Shown in pieces: positions 18,801 to 28,600 of a stretch of DNA of 64,000 bases (positions within the stretch are counted from its first letter, which is position 1; every line of letters begins with the position of its first letter). Origin of the DNA: Proluteimonas flavola (lineage in GTDB: Bacteria > Pseudomonadota > Gammaproteobacteria > Xanthomonadales > Xanthomonadaceae); the NCBI RefSeq assembly GCF_021191705.1, contig NZ_JAIWPU010000018.1, positions 18,464 to 82,463 of the forward strand, given 5' to 3'. Made by a program: the position numbers and the translations under genes. The notes under the pieces were generated by a model. It worked only from the letters and a program-made list of their open reading frames with translations, ran no database searches and had not been told where the DNA came from.

Positions 18801-21800
18801 CGACACCCCGTCAACCGCAATGTGGTGGGCGACCAGGAGCACGACGTGCATATCGGACCGACACCGCACGAGTGTTGCCGCCATGACGTCGCCGGCGACG
18901 AGGTCGAAGCATTGATGGGCCTGATCGTCCATCAACGCGTGCAGGGCCGCGTCGCGCGCATCGCGTTCCAGCGCAGCCAGGTCGTGGAACCGCAGCGCCA
19001 TCGGCATGGCGGGCATCACCTGCTGCCACGCTTCTCCCGCACGCTCCACATACCGCGTCCGCAGGATCTGGTGACGATCGACGATGCAGTCCAATGCCTG
19101 CCGCAGCGCCCCCACATCGAGCGCGCCCTCCAACGTCAGGCCAACGCGAAGGTTGTAGTGTGCGGCGCCCGCACCGATGTCACTCAGAAAGTACAGGCGC
19201 TGCTGTGGATAGGACAGCGGCCAGATGTCCTGCTGCGGGTCCTGCTGGATGTCGGGCTGCGTGGCTGGGTACGCCCCTGCCACCAGTGGCGCGCCAAGCT
19301 CGCCGTGGCCGCCAGCGTCGATCAAGGCCGCCTGCTCGGCGATGGTCTGGTGCACGAAAAGATCGGCCAACTGCAGACGGCACCCGAATGCCTCCCCCAG
19401 GGCGGCGGACAGGCGCATGGCCAGCAGCGAATGGCCGCCGGCAGCGAAAAATCCCTGGTCACAGCGCAGGTCGCTGCGTCCCAGCACCGCTGACCAGATG
19501 GCGAGTACGCGCGTCTGCGTCGGTGTGCGTGGACCTGCGTCAACGGATGCGGCGGCGGCGGCCTGCGCGGCATCAGCGAGTGCAACCAAGGCCTGGCGAT
19601 CCAGCTTTCCACTGGCCGTACGCGGCAGCGCCGCCAGCAGCTGCAAGCGCGCGGGCACCATGTACGGGGGCAGCAGAGTCATGAGACGACGGCGGATCGC
19701 GCGCTCCTGCGCTGGCCACGCCTGCCCGTGTGCGCCAGCAGTGACAAAGCCGACGATCTGCTCGACGTGGCCGAGGGCGTCGCGCTGCGGGATGACCGCG
19801 CACGCCTGCACCCCCGCGCACTCCGCCAGCACGGCCTCGATCTCGCCAGCCTCGATGCGTTGGCCGTGCAACTTGAACTGGTTGTCACGACGGCCCAGCA
19901 AGCGAAGGGTTCCATCCGGCCGCAGGTACGCCATGTCACCGGTACGGTAGAACCGCGTTGACACTCCACGGCTGCCGAACCGCTCGCTGCTCAGCGTTGG
20001 CTGGCCGAGGTAGCCCGTCGCCAACGCCGTGCTCTCCACTACGATCTCGCCGGGCTGGTACAGGCGTGCCACTGCCCGACCTTCGGCTTCCAGCCACAGG
20101 CGCGTGCCAGCCACGACCCCGCCCAGTCGTTGACAGGGCGTCAGTCCCTGCGCGACGCGCCGTGCGTGCATCATCACCAAGGTTGCTTCGCTGCTTCCAT
20201 ACAGATTGACAACCTCACAGGAGCCGGGCAGGCATCTGGTGGCAAGCGCCAGCGTGGGGGCGTCCACTGCTTCTCCCCCGAACACGACCGCCCGCAGCCC
20301 CTCTCCCTCCGCCACGTGCCCGTCGGCGAAGAGGAACCTGAAGACAGTCGGGGTGGAGTGGTAGATCGACACGCCGCCACGCAGCACCGCGTGGACCCCC
20401 TCGGCACCCGCACGTTTAGGATCGAGCAGGTGCAGGCAGGCGCCGGTGGTGAGCGCGGCAAACATGTCCAACACCGCCGCGTCATGGCTGAATGAGGCGA
20501 GCTGCAGCAATCGGTCCGCTGGCGATATGCGCAAGCGGGAGACATAGGCCTGCACGTAGTACGCCACGTGCCCGTGGCACTGCATGACGCCTTTGGGACG
20601 CCCGGTGGAACCGGAGGTGTACAGCACGTACGCGGGTGCCGTGGGGTGGGGCTGCATGAACGCCACAGTGGCCATGTCGCTCCCGCGCGGTCCCGTAGGG
20701 GCGTCCACCCGCATGAGCGCACACTGGCCAAACTGTCCAGCCGCCAGCTCCGTGGCATCGTTCACCAGCACGCACGCCACGCCTGCATCTTCGACGATGC
20801 CCTGCAGCCGCTCCGCCGGATACTCTGGGTTCAGGGGCACATAGACCCTGCCCGCCTTGATGCAGGCCCAGATCGCCACCACGATGTCTGCACCATGTGA
20901 CAGGCACAGGCCAACGTGCGTACCAGGCACGGTGCGCAGCCTGGAGCAGAGGGTGCTGCTGGCGGCGTCGATGTCCCGATAACTCGCCGCGCCCGCCTCC
21001 GAGAGAACCGCGGTGGCATCCGGGCGTTGCTGGACCTGCTGCAGGAACTGGTCCAGCAGTGGTGGTGGCGCTGCGTCGGCGCCACCGTCAAGGGCTGCCA
21101 GCGCCGGCGTGGCATCGAACAGCGCATGCTCGCTGATCAGCGTGTCGGGAGCCTCGACGATGGCATCAAGCAACCGATCGTATTGCTGTGCAAGGTTGTC
21201 CACCGTCTCCGGTTCGAACAGGGATATGCGCACCACCCAGTCCAGCGACAGACCGGCATCGTCCTCCACGGCATACAGATTGATGTCATGCTTTGCCGCG
21301 TCTACTTGCCAGCGGCTCTCCTCGCGGACGGTGCATCCCGGCAGCTGCATCTGGATGCGCGCATTGTTCTGCAGGACGAACCACACCTGGAACAACGGGC
21401 CGTACGCGCTACTCCTTGGGGGATTCAGTTCTTCAACGAGCACGTCGAACGGAAGGTACTGGTACTCATGCAGCATCGGGGCGCGCTGGCGCGCCTGGAG
21501 CAGGCGCGACCTGAAGGTGTCAGCGGCGTCATGCCGATCGCGCAGGACCACGGTATTGATAAACAGTCCAATCAACGGTTCCAGCCCCGTGTCGGTGCGT
21601 CCTGACATCGGAGTTCCCATGACGACGTCGCGCTCACCGCCAAAGCGATGCAGCAGAACGGAGAGCGCTGACTGCAGCAGCATGAACAGGGTTGCGCCAT
21701 GCTCCCTGCACATCGCATGCAGCCGTGCGAGGCGATCCGGATCGATCCGCTTCCTGACACGAAGGGCGGCATGGTTCTGGCGCTCCGGTCGCGGGTGATC

Positions 21801-22658
21801 CAACGGAAGCGCGTGCACCACAGGCGCATCCGCAAGCTGCTCTCTCCAGAACGCCAGCGCCCGCGTGCGCGCGCCTCCCTGCAGCAGCCCGCGCTGCCAG
21901 CGGGCATAGTCCGCATACTGAAGCTCCAGCGGCGGCATTGCACCGTGTGCCCCGCGCAAATGCACGCTGTAGTAATGGGCCAGTTCCGCAGACAGCACGC
22001 CAAGGGACCAGCCATCCGAAGCGATGTGATGCATGCTGATCACAATGACGTGCTCATCCGCTCCCAGTTCGATGACACGCATGCGCAGCAGTGGCCCATG
22101 CTGCAGATCGAAGGGCGCCGTTGCGTCCTGGCGGATCAGGCACTCCAATGCGTCGTCACGTGTCCCAGCGGCCACATCCCTCAACGACGTGAAAGCAACG
22201 GGTGCATGGGCCTGCACCTCCACCCGCTGGATGAACACCCCGTCGACATCCACCAAGTGCGTGCGCAGGATGTCGTGTCGCGCGACGATGCTGTCGATTG
22301 CCGCCTGCAATGCGGCGATATCCAAGGGCCCCGTAACATGGTAAGCACCTTGGATGTTGAACTGCGCACTGTGGCTGTCCATGCGATTGACGAGCAATAG
22401 TTGCTGTTGCCCGTAAGACAGCGGTGCATCACCGGGTGGCATCCCGGGCCCGATGCGCGGGAGTGTCCACGCGCCTGCATCGTGATGCTGCCGCTGGCGC
22501 AGGTGGTCGATGATGGCGGCCTTGTTGGCCAGGATGTCCGTGCGCAGCGCATCGGGTACGTCCCTGCCCGCCGCGGTCCGGTAGGACAAGCCGTCGCCCT
22601 TCAGGAACAGGACGATGTCCTCCTGCAGCGCCCTTGCAATGATTGCCTGTGCCGCCAT
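12822..22658 (-). CDS. NRPS-2, three modules: docking-C-A-T-C-A-T-C-A-T
   Basis: This 3,278-residue protein starts with a TubC-like docking domain (about 1-55) followed by three full modules. Condensation motifs are HHIASDG, HHIAVDG and HHVAADA; the last has Ala where Gly is usual. By-eye adenylation codes are: module 1 near DALHVGLLVK (no match I know), module 2 DILQMGLIWK (one residue from a known Gly code), module 3 DATKVGEVGK (Asn-like, the same as the A domain of the next protein). The first A domain is atypical, with SHDAAV at core A4 and YGSSEA at core A5. Carrier domains all read GGHSLLA. There are no epimerisation or methylation domains. The C-terminus ends in the acidic tail YEEMEW, suited to bind the docking domain of the terminal protein. 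The start ATG overlaps the NRPS-1 stop by one base (TGATG). Confidence 0.95.
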   Translation of the reverse strand: MAAQAIIARALQEDIVLFLKGDGLSYRTAAGRDVPDALRTDILANKAAIIDHLRQRQHHDAGAWTLPRIGPGMPPGDAPLSYGQQQLLLVNRMDSHSAQFNIQGAYHVTGPLDIAALQAAIDSIVARHDILRTHLVDVDGVFIQRVEVQAHAPVAFTSLRDVAAGTRDDALECLIRQDATAPFDLQHGPLLRMRVIELGADEHVIVISMHHIASDGWSLGVLSAELAHYYSVHLRGAHGAMPPLELQYADYARWQRGLLQGGARTRALAFWREQLADAPVVHALPLDHPRPERQNHAALRVRKRIDPDRLARLHAMCREHGATLFMLLQSALSVLLHRFGGERDVVMGTPMSGRTDTGLEPLIGLFINTVVLRDRHDAADTFRSRLLQARQRAPMLHEYQYLPFDVLVEELNPPRSSAYGPLFQVWFVLQNNARIQMQLPGCTVREESRWQVDAAKHDINLYAVEDDAGLSLDWVVRISLFEPETVDNLAQQYDRLLDAIVEAPDTLISEHALFDATPALAALDGGADAAPPPLLDQFLQQVQQRPDATAVLSEAGAASYRDIDAASSTLCSRLRTVPGTHVGLCLSHGADIVVAIWACIKAGRVYVPLNPEYPAERLQGIVEDAGVACVLVNDATELAAGQFGQCALMRVDAPTGPRGSDMATVAFMQPHPTAPAYVLYTSGSTGRPKGVMQCHGHVAYYVQAYVSRLRISPADRLLQLASFSHDAAVLDMFAALTTGACLHLLDPKRAGAEGVHAVLRGGVSIYHSTPTVFRFLFADGHVAEGEGLRAVVFGGEAVDAPTLALATRCLPGSCEVVNLYGSSEATLVMMHARRVAQGLTPCQRLGGVVAGTRLWLEAEGRAVARLYQPGEIVVESTALATGYLGQPTLSSERFGSRGVSTRFYRTGDMAYLRPDGTLRLLGRRDNQFKLHGQRIEAGEIEAVLAECAGVQACAVIPQRDALGHVEQIVGFVTAGAHGQAWPAQERAIRRRLMTLLPPYMVPARLQLLAALPRTASGKLDRQALVALADAAQAAAAASVDAGPRTPTQTRVLAIWSAVLGRSDLRCDQGFFAAGGHSLLAMRLSAALGEAFGCRLQLADLFVHQTIAEQAALIDAGGHGELGAPLVAGAYPATQPDIQQDPQQDIWPLSYPQQRLYFLSDIGAGAAHYNLRVGLTLEGALDVGALRQALDCIVDRHQILRTRYVERAGEAWQQVMPAMPMALRFHDLAALERDARDAALHALMDDQAHQCFDLVAGDVMAATLVRCRSDMHVVLLVAHHIAVDGVSMRILAREFAALYQAARTGGDACLPGLAFQYGPFAEWQRAALEQQDYADHVGYWMRALAGVPHVHGLATDRARPARQDHAGASHREWLHGALLSSLRALAARQGCTLFVVVKALLSLVLARHGSHDDVVIGVPAAGRSQPGSEALIGFFADTLVFRHQLDWSLDFEALLDLHMAQAAEVFAHQHVPFEMLVDMQGVDRSPACHPLIQVFLSYQDAEQDQLVMQDLQVDVLPWSNDQVKFDLELVVQPSGDALALEWRYATSLFDPATIERMAQGWLLLAQAVVDSVHAPLRSFDVLTGADRQRLACWNTTDRVYASHPLHEQIAAQATRTPTATAVVDSAGPLDYRALMARADVLARCLRQRGVKPGALVGVHLPRTADLVIALVGILRAGAAYVPLDPSYPHGRLAHVAQDSGVRCVVTARSLASAAAALATGIEPVLLDALDTADAAGAAKTTSCGADAGPDDLAYVMYTSGSTGQPKGVMVEHRQLINFAAAMQDCLPLQDGTWLALTACSFDISILELLCPLAYGHSIVLGDHARRADQDSAFPALIERHAVTHLQCTPSLLHMYMELPDFCRALARIKVLMVGGEGFPPALVGEIRRHTRARLFNLYGPTETTIWSSCAELQDDGVVSIGRPVANTRFLVVNAHLRAVPIGVQGELLIGGAGVARGYLGRDDLTAERFIRLPDGTTAYRTGDLVRWTNDGVLLSSGRCDRQVKIRGHRVEPAEVEQQLRALHEVRHAAVTVWATDAGEQVLVAYLVPLSRIADPSAWRQACRDALAGVLAPFMMPAAFVILDQLPLTPNGKVDHQALPRADATDYSDVSRVEPLGETESRLLRIWRNLLGHDGIGATSDFFAVGGHSLLATRLVSAIRAEWGVALTLRDVFECHTIREQARRVERATVAVASPAVPHARPARVPASAAQRRLWLAAQGGDAADAYNIVVGLRLTGDLDKRALQMAVDGVVERHEVLRTVFSLDDDGLWQHVRPCGAVPMDEQDATALDPAQQGDVLDRLLREEASAGFASRTDLMLRAVLVALGDMQHVLILSVHHVAADAWSMDVLVSDIAHLYAAARHGRPGSLRPLPWQYADVALEEQADADGGEASLDYWRQQLANVPALSLFPADAPRPARRDATSAEYRSTLDADTMRQMQTFCHANGLTPFMVLASVLALVLARYSDQNDVVIGTPVAGRLDQRTEVMMGCFINVLPLRTTLCPEESFASFIARSRAVVLDAFAHQDVSFDRMLEVAGVRHDPSHAPLFQVLFTLNNLQSGVPDVPGLDIDVVDYTPPVTKYDLQIGAWEQDGALMLSWHYAAGLFSAQAVAGIAEHFELLLVAAMDAPYTPILALPMLSRRDAQFLAQWNDTVAPRLPDRGLHSLFEEQARRTPDALAITDGRRGMTFGELDALAGRHARALHHRGVRPGEIVALHVGPSLAQVIGVLSILKAGAAYLPLELDMPGDRLAHLCADSHAGWVVTTQALSSRCASWAEGVHLIDESPASENLSAVCMDEGGDEARWHPEMPAYVIYTSGSTGAPKGVVMPHRAVVNYLDHAVGYLKPHHRGAVMSTPLGFDATVTTLFTPLLTGRCLVVLPGTTPERLEALADYLFANAHEWLFKLTPAHLDALHALFPAGAAPVMRRHCLVIGGEQLRGETVRRWQVERLPLAEYVNEYGPTETAVGCSVHYVDGLADGMQSIPIGRPIRNTRLHVVNAQQQPVPVGAIGELWISGDGVGHGYLGQDALTHARFVQHVSTDGMPYRAYRSGDMVRLDHKGRLQYLGRQDDQVKIRGHRIELGELEAQLLQDDRVLDAAVTVQGHGDARRLLGFVVSAVEPAGRPALVLALRDRLSATLPAYMQPDGLAVVDCFALTGNGKIDRSALPVALATPLARPYRAPTTETERMLATLWEGLLERTEPVGLDDDFFRLGGHSLLATRMVQHVNRRWQGALQLRTVFERRVLVELAAHIDQHAGPPSEPPSDAAGDAGERPLYEEMEW

Positions 22659-25600
22659 CAGAAGTCCCCCTCCTCCACCTGCACCCCCGATGCCGCCAAT
22701 CTGCGTTCAAGTGCCTCCACGCGCTGCAGTTCGGTGCGCGCGTCGACCAGTGCGGCAATCCCGGAAATGGTCGGACTCAGGAAGAACTCCCTGACGCCCA
22801 GCGCGGCGCCATCGAGGCCGAACTCGTGGGTCACCCTGCTCGTGAGTCGAGTTGCCAGCAGCGAATGTCCACCGATCTGGAAGAAGTCGTCCTCCATTCC
22901 GATCCTGTCGTGCCCCAGCAGCTCGCGCCAGAGTGCAAGCAGACGCGCCTCGGTCTGCGTTGACGGCACACGCCTGCCTTGTGGGCGGTGCCACCCCTGC
23001 GCGTGCACCGCCTCGCGTTCAAGCAGGCGACGGTCGATCTTTCCGTTTGGCGTCAGCGGCAACACATCGCGCGGCACGAGTGCGGCCGGGACCATGAACG
23101 CGGGAAGCGCGCGAACGAGGGCGGCATGCACGGCGGCCAGCTGGGCATCCGTCTCCGTCTGCGCCTGTCCGTCCACACTCCGATGCAGCACAACGAACGC
23201 CACCAGAGCGGCGTCGCCGAACGCACCTTCACGTGCCACGGTGACTGCGCCGGCTACGCCACCGACGCCGGCAATGATCGCGTCGATCTCTGCGGTCGCG
23301 ACCCGGAAACCGCGGATCTTGACCTGGCCATCAGTACGCCCGACATAGTGGAACACACCGTCGGGCGTGATCCTGGCAAGATCACCGGTCGCGTACAGCA
23401 TGCCCTCCCCCGGAAGCACGCCGGTGAGAAAACTCTGCCTTGTCAGGTCATCACGATCGATGTAGCCATCACTGACCCCGATGCCGCCCAGATAGAGATC
23501 CCCCACCACGCCAAACGGCTGGAGCTTCAGCGTGCTGCTCAACACATAGGCCGTGCAGTTCTGGATCGGACGCCCAATCGGCAAAGTGACATTGTGCGAG
23601 GCGGCTGCATCAGCGTCATATATGGCAGCGATCCCGATGTCGGTGCATTCGCTTGGACCGTACATATTCACGATCGTCGCGTGACAGGCCCCACTGTGCA
23701 GCCACGGGTGGAGGTCGGCCAGCCGGACGGCCTCCCCGCCCATCGCCAGGATGCGTAGTGATGCCAGCGCAGGCCAACGATGGTCGGATGCCACCAAAAC
23801 ACCGGCCGCGCTCGGTGCGCAGTTGATCAGCGTGACCTTATGCGCGCTCACCAGCGACGCAATCGCTTCAGGATCGAACATGTCATCCGGAATGACAATC
23901 GTGCCGCCGGACAGCAACGGTGCGAAGACATTCTTCTGGGTCATGTCGAATCCAATCGACCCCACCAGCAGGCAGCGGTCCGACGGCGACAACCCGTGGT
24001 CGTGGATGTACCAGTGCAGGAGGTTCAGGAAGCTGTCCTGCCTGACCATCACACCCTTCGGCTGGCCCGTCGATCCAGACGTGTACACCACGTAGGCCAG
24101 AGAGCCGGCGGGGGAGAGGACACCCGCGTCGACATGCGCCGGTTCGCCATGCGCTCCGGCGTGGCTCCTTGCGACGTTGCCCGCCTCGTCATGGCAGAAC
24201 ACGGCTGCCGGCAGCGCCACCCCACTCAGCTGCTCCAGCGACTGCGCATCGCAGAGCAGCGCGGAGGCCCGAGCGTCTGCCAGGATGAACGCAACCCGTT
24301 CGGCCGGATACGCCAGATCCAGTGGCAGGTACGGCGCACCCGCCTTCATCACAGCGAGCATCGCCACGACCAGATCGACGCCACGCCGCATATGGATGGC
24401 CATCGGCCGGCGCATGTCCAACTGAGCCGATGACAGCACGGTGCACAACCGCGTCGACCTGGCATCCAGCTCGGCGTAGTCCACCACGCGATCACCATCG
24501 ATGATCGCCGGTGCGTGGCGATCGCCAACGACGATGCGTGCAAAGCGATCAAGGATGGAGCTACCCATCATGACGCCCGGCGCAAACGTCCTGGCGGGCG
24601 CCATCAGCATGCGCCGTTCCTCCACGGTAACGATCTCAAGATCGCGGATACCCGTCGCCGCGTCTTCCGAGAGGCCGTGGAGCAGGTGCAGGAACGAACC
24701 GGCCATGCGGCGGACTGTCGCCTCCTGGAATACCGCCGTATCGAAGGTCCAGCGGCATCGCAGCCCGTCGTCGCTCTCGGAGACCATGAGCTCCAGGTCG
24801 AACCTGGCCTGGCACTCGCCGTCCTCCTCCAGCACGCGCAGTGCCATGCCGTCGACGACGGCGTGCCGCAGCTTCCGTGCCGGATCGTCCTGCACCGAGA
24901 ACAGGATCTGCGCCAGCGGCCGACTGCCGCCCACGCGTTCCTTCGATACCGCCTCGACCACCGCATCGAACGGGACATGCTGGTGCTCGAATGCCTCGGT
25001 GAACTCTCTGCGCGCCTGCTCCAGCAACGCAACGAACGGACGGTTGACAGTACAGTCGGTCCGCAGCACCACGGTGTTGGCGAAGAAGCCAATCAGCGCA
25101 TCGAGGTCCGGCTGGTGGCGGTTTGCCACGGGCGTTGCGATGAGGACATCCCCGCTTTCGCTCCATCTGCCCACCAGCACCGCAAAGGCCGCGTGCAGCA
25201 ACACGAACAGGGACGTGTCATGCGCGCGCGCAAGACCACGCATGCGATCGGCCAAGGCGCCAGGAACGTGGGTGGTACAGGCCATGCCACGCGGCGACCG
25301 TTGCACATCCTCTGCCCCGTCACGCGGCAACGAATGCCGCGGCGGAGCCCCGGCAAGACGTCGCGTCCAGAACTCCAGACCCGCCTCCATGCCGCCGGCG
25401 TCGGCCCATCGTCGCTGCGATTCTGCGAACTGACGATACTGCAGGGGCAAGGGCGGAAGAGCGTCGCGCCCCACCGTAGACGGCGTTGCGTAGATCCGGG
25501 CGAAATCGGCAATGAGCCTGTCCACGGACCAGCCGTCAGCGGCGATGTGGTGCATCGTCAGGAACAGGGCCGCATGCGCATCATCCTGCAGCAGGGTCGC

Positions 25601-28600
25601 ACGGATCAGCGGACCGGTGCGCAGATCAAACGGTGTGGTCTGCTCTCTGGTGCGCAGGCGATGCACATCGGCGTCCCAGGTGCCGCCTTTCCCCTGCAGG
25701 ACCTGCAGTTGGAAAACGGCATCGATCACCCACTGCAACGGCACGCCATCGTCATCCACGCCGAACACCGTGCGCAGGCTTTCATGGCGTTGCAGGACCT
25801 CGTCGAGGGCCATCTGGATGCGCGGGGGGTCGATGTCACCTTCCAGATGCAGTGTAACTGCCATGTTGTAGTGACAGGAGCCCCCTTCCATCTGGTCGAT
25901 GAACCATAGGCGCTGCTGTTCGAAGGACAGGCGCACCGGTGTCCCCGGCAGATTCTTCGCATGCATCGCGGTGGGGGCCATCGGCCTCGTCCCCGCGCCC
26001 ATCCCCGGTACCGCCTCGGCACCGTCGCCACGTGCCTGCGCGTCGATCAGCGCTGCGAGCGTCGCGATCGTTCCCGTCTGGAAGAACTGCCGATAGCCCA
26101 GAGACACGCCGAAGCGCTCCCGGACTCCGGCGAGTACGTCAGCCACCTGCAGTGAGTGGCCTCCCGCCGAGAAGAACCCGTTATCGGGATCCTCCCTCGC
26201 CCCATGCAGCACTCCGGCCCAGATGTCCTGTACGCCCTGTTCGGTCGTCGTCAGGGCGCGATGCGTTTGCGGCGCCGACGATGCGGGGCCGAGCGCCTTG
26301 AGGCGCCTGCTGTCGATCTTGCCACTCGGCGTGAGCGGAAGTGCATCCACCACGTACGCGAGGGACGGCACCATGAACCGCGGAAGCCTCGATTCCAGTG
26401 CATGACGCAGCGCCACCGGACAGACAGTCCCCGACGACGCTGGCACGATGCAGGCCGCGAGCGTGGGCTCTTCGGCGGCGCCATCATGCACGAACACGAC
26501 CACGTCGCGCACCTCCGCGCAGGCCCGGATCGCACGCTCGACCTCGGCACATTCGATGCGATGTCCTCGCACCTTGACCTGGCCATCCGCGCGTCCTTCG
26601 AACAGCATGTCGCCGTCTGGAAGGCACCTGACGAGGTCTCCCGTACGGTACAGCTGGAGAGGTGTCCCCGCCCCCGTCATGACCTCGACGAACGCCGTTT
26701 CAGTCTCCTCGGGACGATTCAGATACCCGTTGGCGAGCCCCACGCCTGAGATGCAGAGCTCCCCCTTGGCGCCAAGCTCCACCGGCCGAAGCCACCGGTC
26801 AAGGACATTCACGTGCAACCCGCGCATTCCCTGGCCGATAGACACCCTCGCATAGGTAGTGTTGATACCGCCGATCGACGCACATACCGTGGTTTCGCTC
26901 GGCCCGTATGCGTTGATGAAGCGGCAATGCCTGGACCACCGCGTGGCTTCGTCCAGTGCGATGGGCTCTCCGGCGGAGATGGCATGGGTCAGCGTGGGCA
27001 ACACGTGCGGTTGCAGCCGCTTGAGCACCGTCGGCGGCAGTGTCACATGCGTAACGGCATGGTCGTTGATCCAATCCGAAAGCGCCTGCGCGTCCGGCGC
27101 GACGCCCTCCGCTACGAGCACCAGTTCTGCGCCGGATATCAGGGCGGTACTCCATTCCGATACCGACGCGTCGAAGCTGAAGGTGGAGAACTGAAGCACG
27201 CGTGCCCGGGCGTCGATCGAGAACGCCGCACACTGTGCGCGTGCCAGATTGGTCAGGCCGCGGTGCGCGATCCTTGCCCCCTTCGGGCGACCGGTGGAGC
27301 CGGACGTGTAGACGATGTAGGCATCGTCCAAGGGCGTTGGGTCAGCCATCGCACGCGGCACATCTTCCGGTGCCTGCTCAGTCAGCGTCGCGCGCACTCC
27401 AGGATCATCCAGGACAATCAGCGGCGCATGCAGCATGTCGGGCTCGTCCATGCTGGTGGTCATGCCATGGACCAGGATACAGGCAGGCCCGGCATCGTCG
27501 TAGATTTGCTGGCGCCTGGCCGACGGATAGGCCGGATCAACAGCCAGGTACGTACAACCTGCCTTGAGCACGGCAAGCGTTGCCACGATCAGGTCAACGC
27601 CACGCGGCAGGCAAAGGGCGACCCTGCGACCTGGCCCGAGGCCACGCGCAAGGATCAACCTGGCAAGCTGGTTGGCAGCCTGGTTCAGCGCTCCGTAGTG
27701 GATGACCTCGCGTCCCATCCGCAGCGCAACCGCATCCGGGTGGGACTGCGCCACGCGCTCGAACAGCCGGTGCACACATATGTCCTGATCGGGCAGCGGC
27801 ACGTCGCTGCCAGGCAGGTTCCATGCCGCTCGTGGCCCGATGACGCCGATACGCTCTCCAGGATCGACCAGAACACTGTCAAGCAACGTAACAAACGCGT
27901 CGGCCATCGCCCGGATCGAATGGCGCTCGAACAGGCCCGGCTGGCCGATCCAGCACAGATGCCACGCGGCATCGCCCCGGCGGACGAGGAGCTCCAAGTC
28001 GAAGCGTGTCGCAACGGTGGCCGGATCCCGTCGCCGGAGCGCAAGCTTGTCCGTCTCCACGGCTGCGGGCAGATCATCCTGGAACGCGAACATCACCTGG
28101 AACACCGGATGCACGCCATGCTCGGGCCGACGCTGCAGCGCATCGACAACCTGGTCGAAGGGCAGCTCCTGATGCTCAAGTGCCTGGGCGACCTGCTGCT
28201 GGAATGCACCGAGCTGGTCGGCGAAGCTCTCCTTCGGATCGAAGCGGTGCCGGTAAGCCACCAGATTGACCAGCATCCCCACCACGCCATCGAGACCAGG
28301 CCCGCCACGCCCGTGGACTGGACTGCCCACCACCACCTCGTCCTCGTGGCTCCATCGGCACAGCAACAGCGCGAACACGCACTGCATCAGGCTGAACTCC
28401 GTCACCGCCAGGCGGCGCGCCACGGCCTGGACACGCTGTACCTGCTCGGACGTGAGCATCGATTCAACCGGCTCCACCTTCCATGGACCGCCTTGGCGAC
28501 GACTGCCGTCGAACGCGAGCCCATGCTGTGGCGGTGCACCGTCCAGATGCGCACGCCAGTAGCGTTCCTGTCCTGCCCATTGGCCCCGTTCCAGGCCCTG

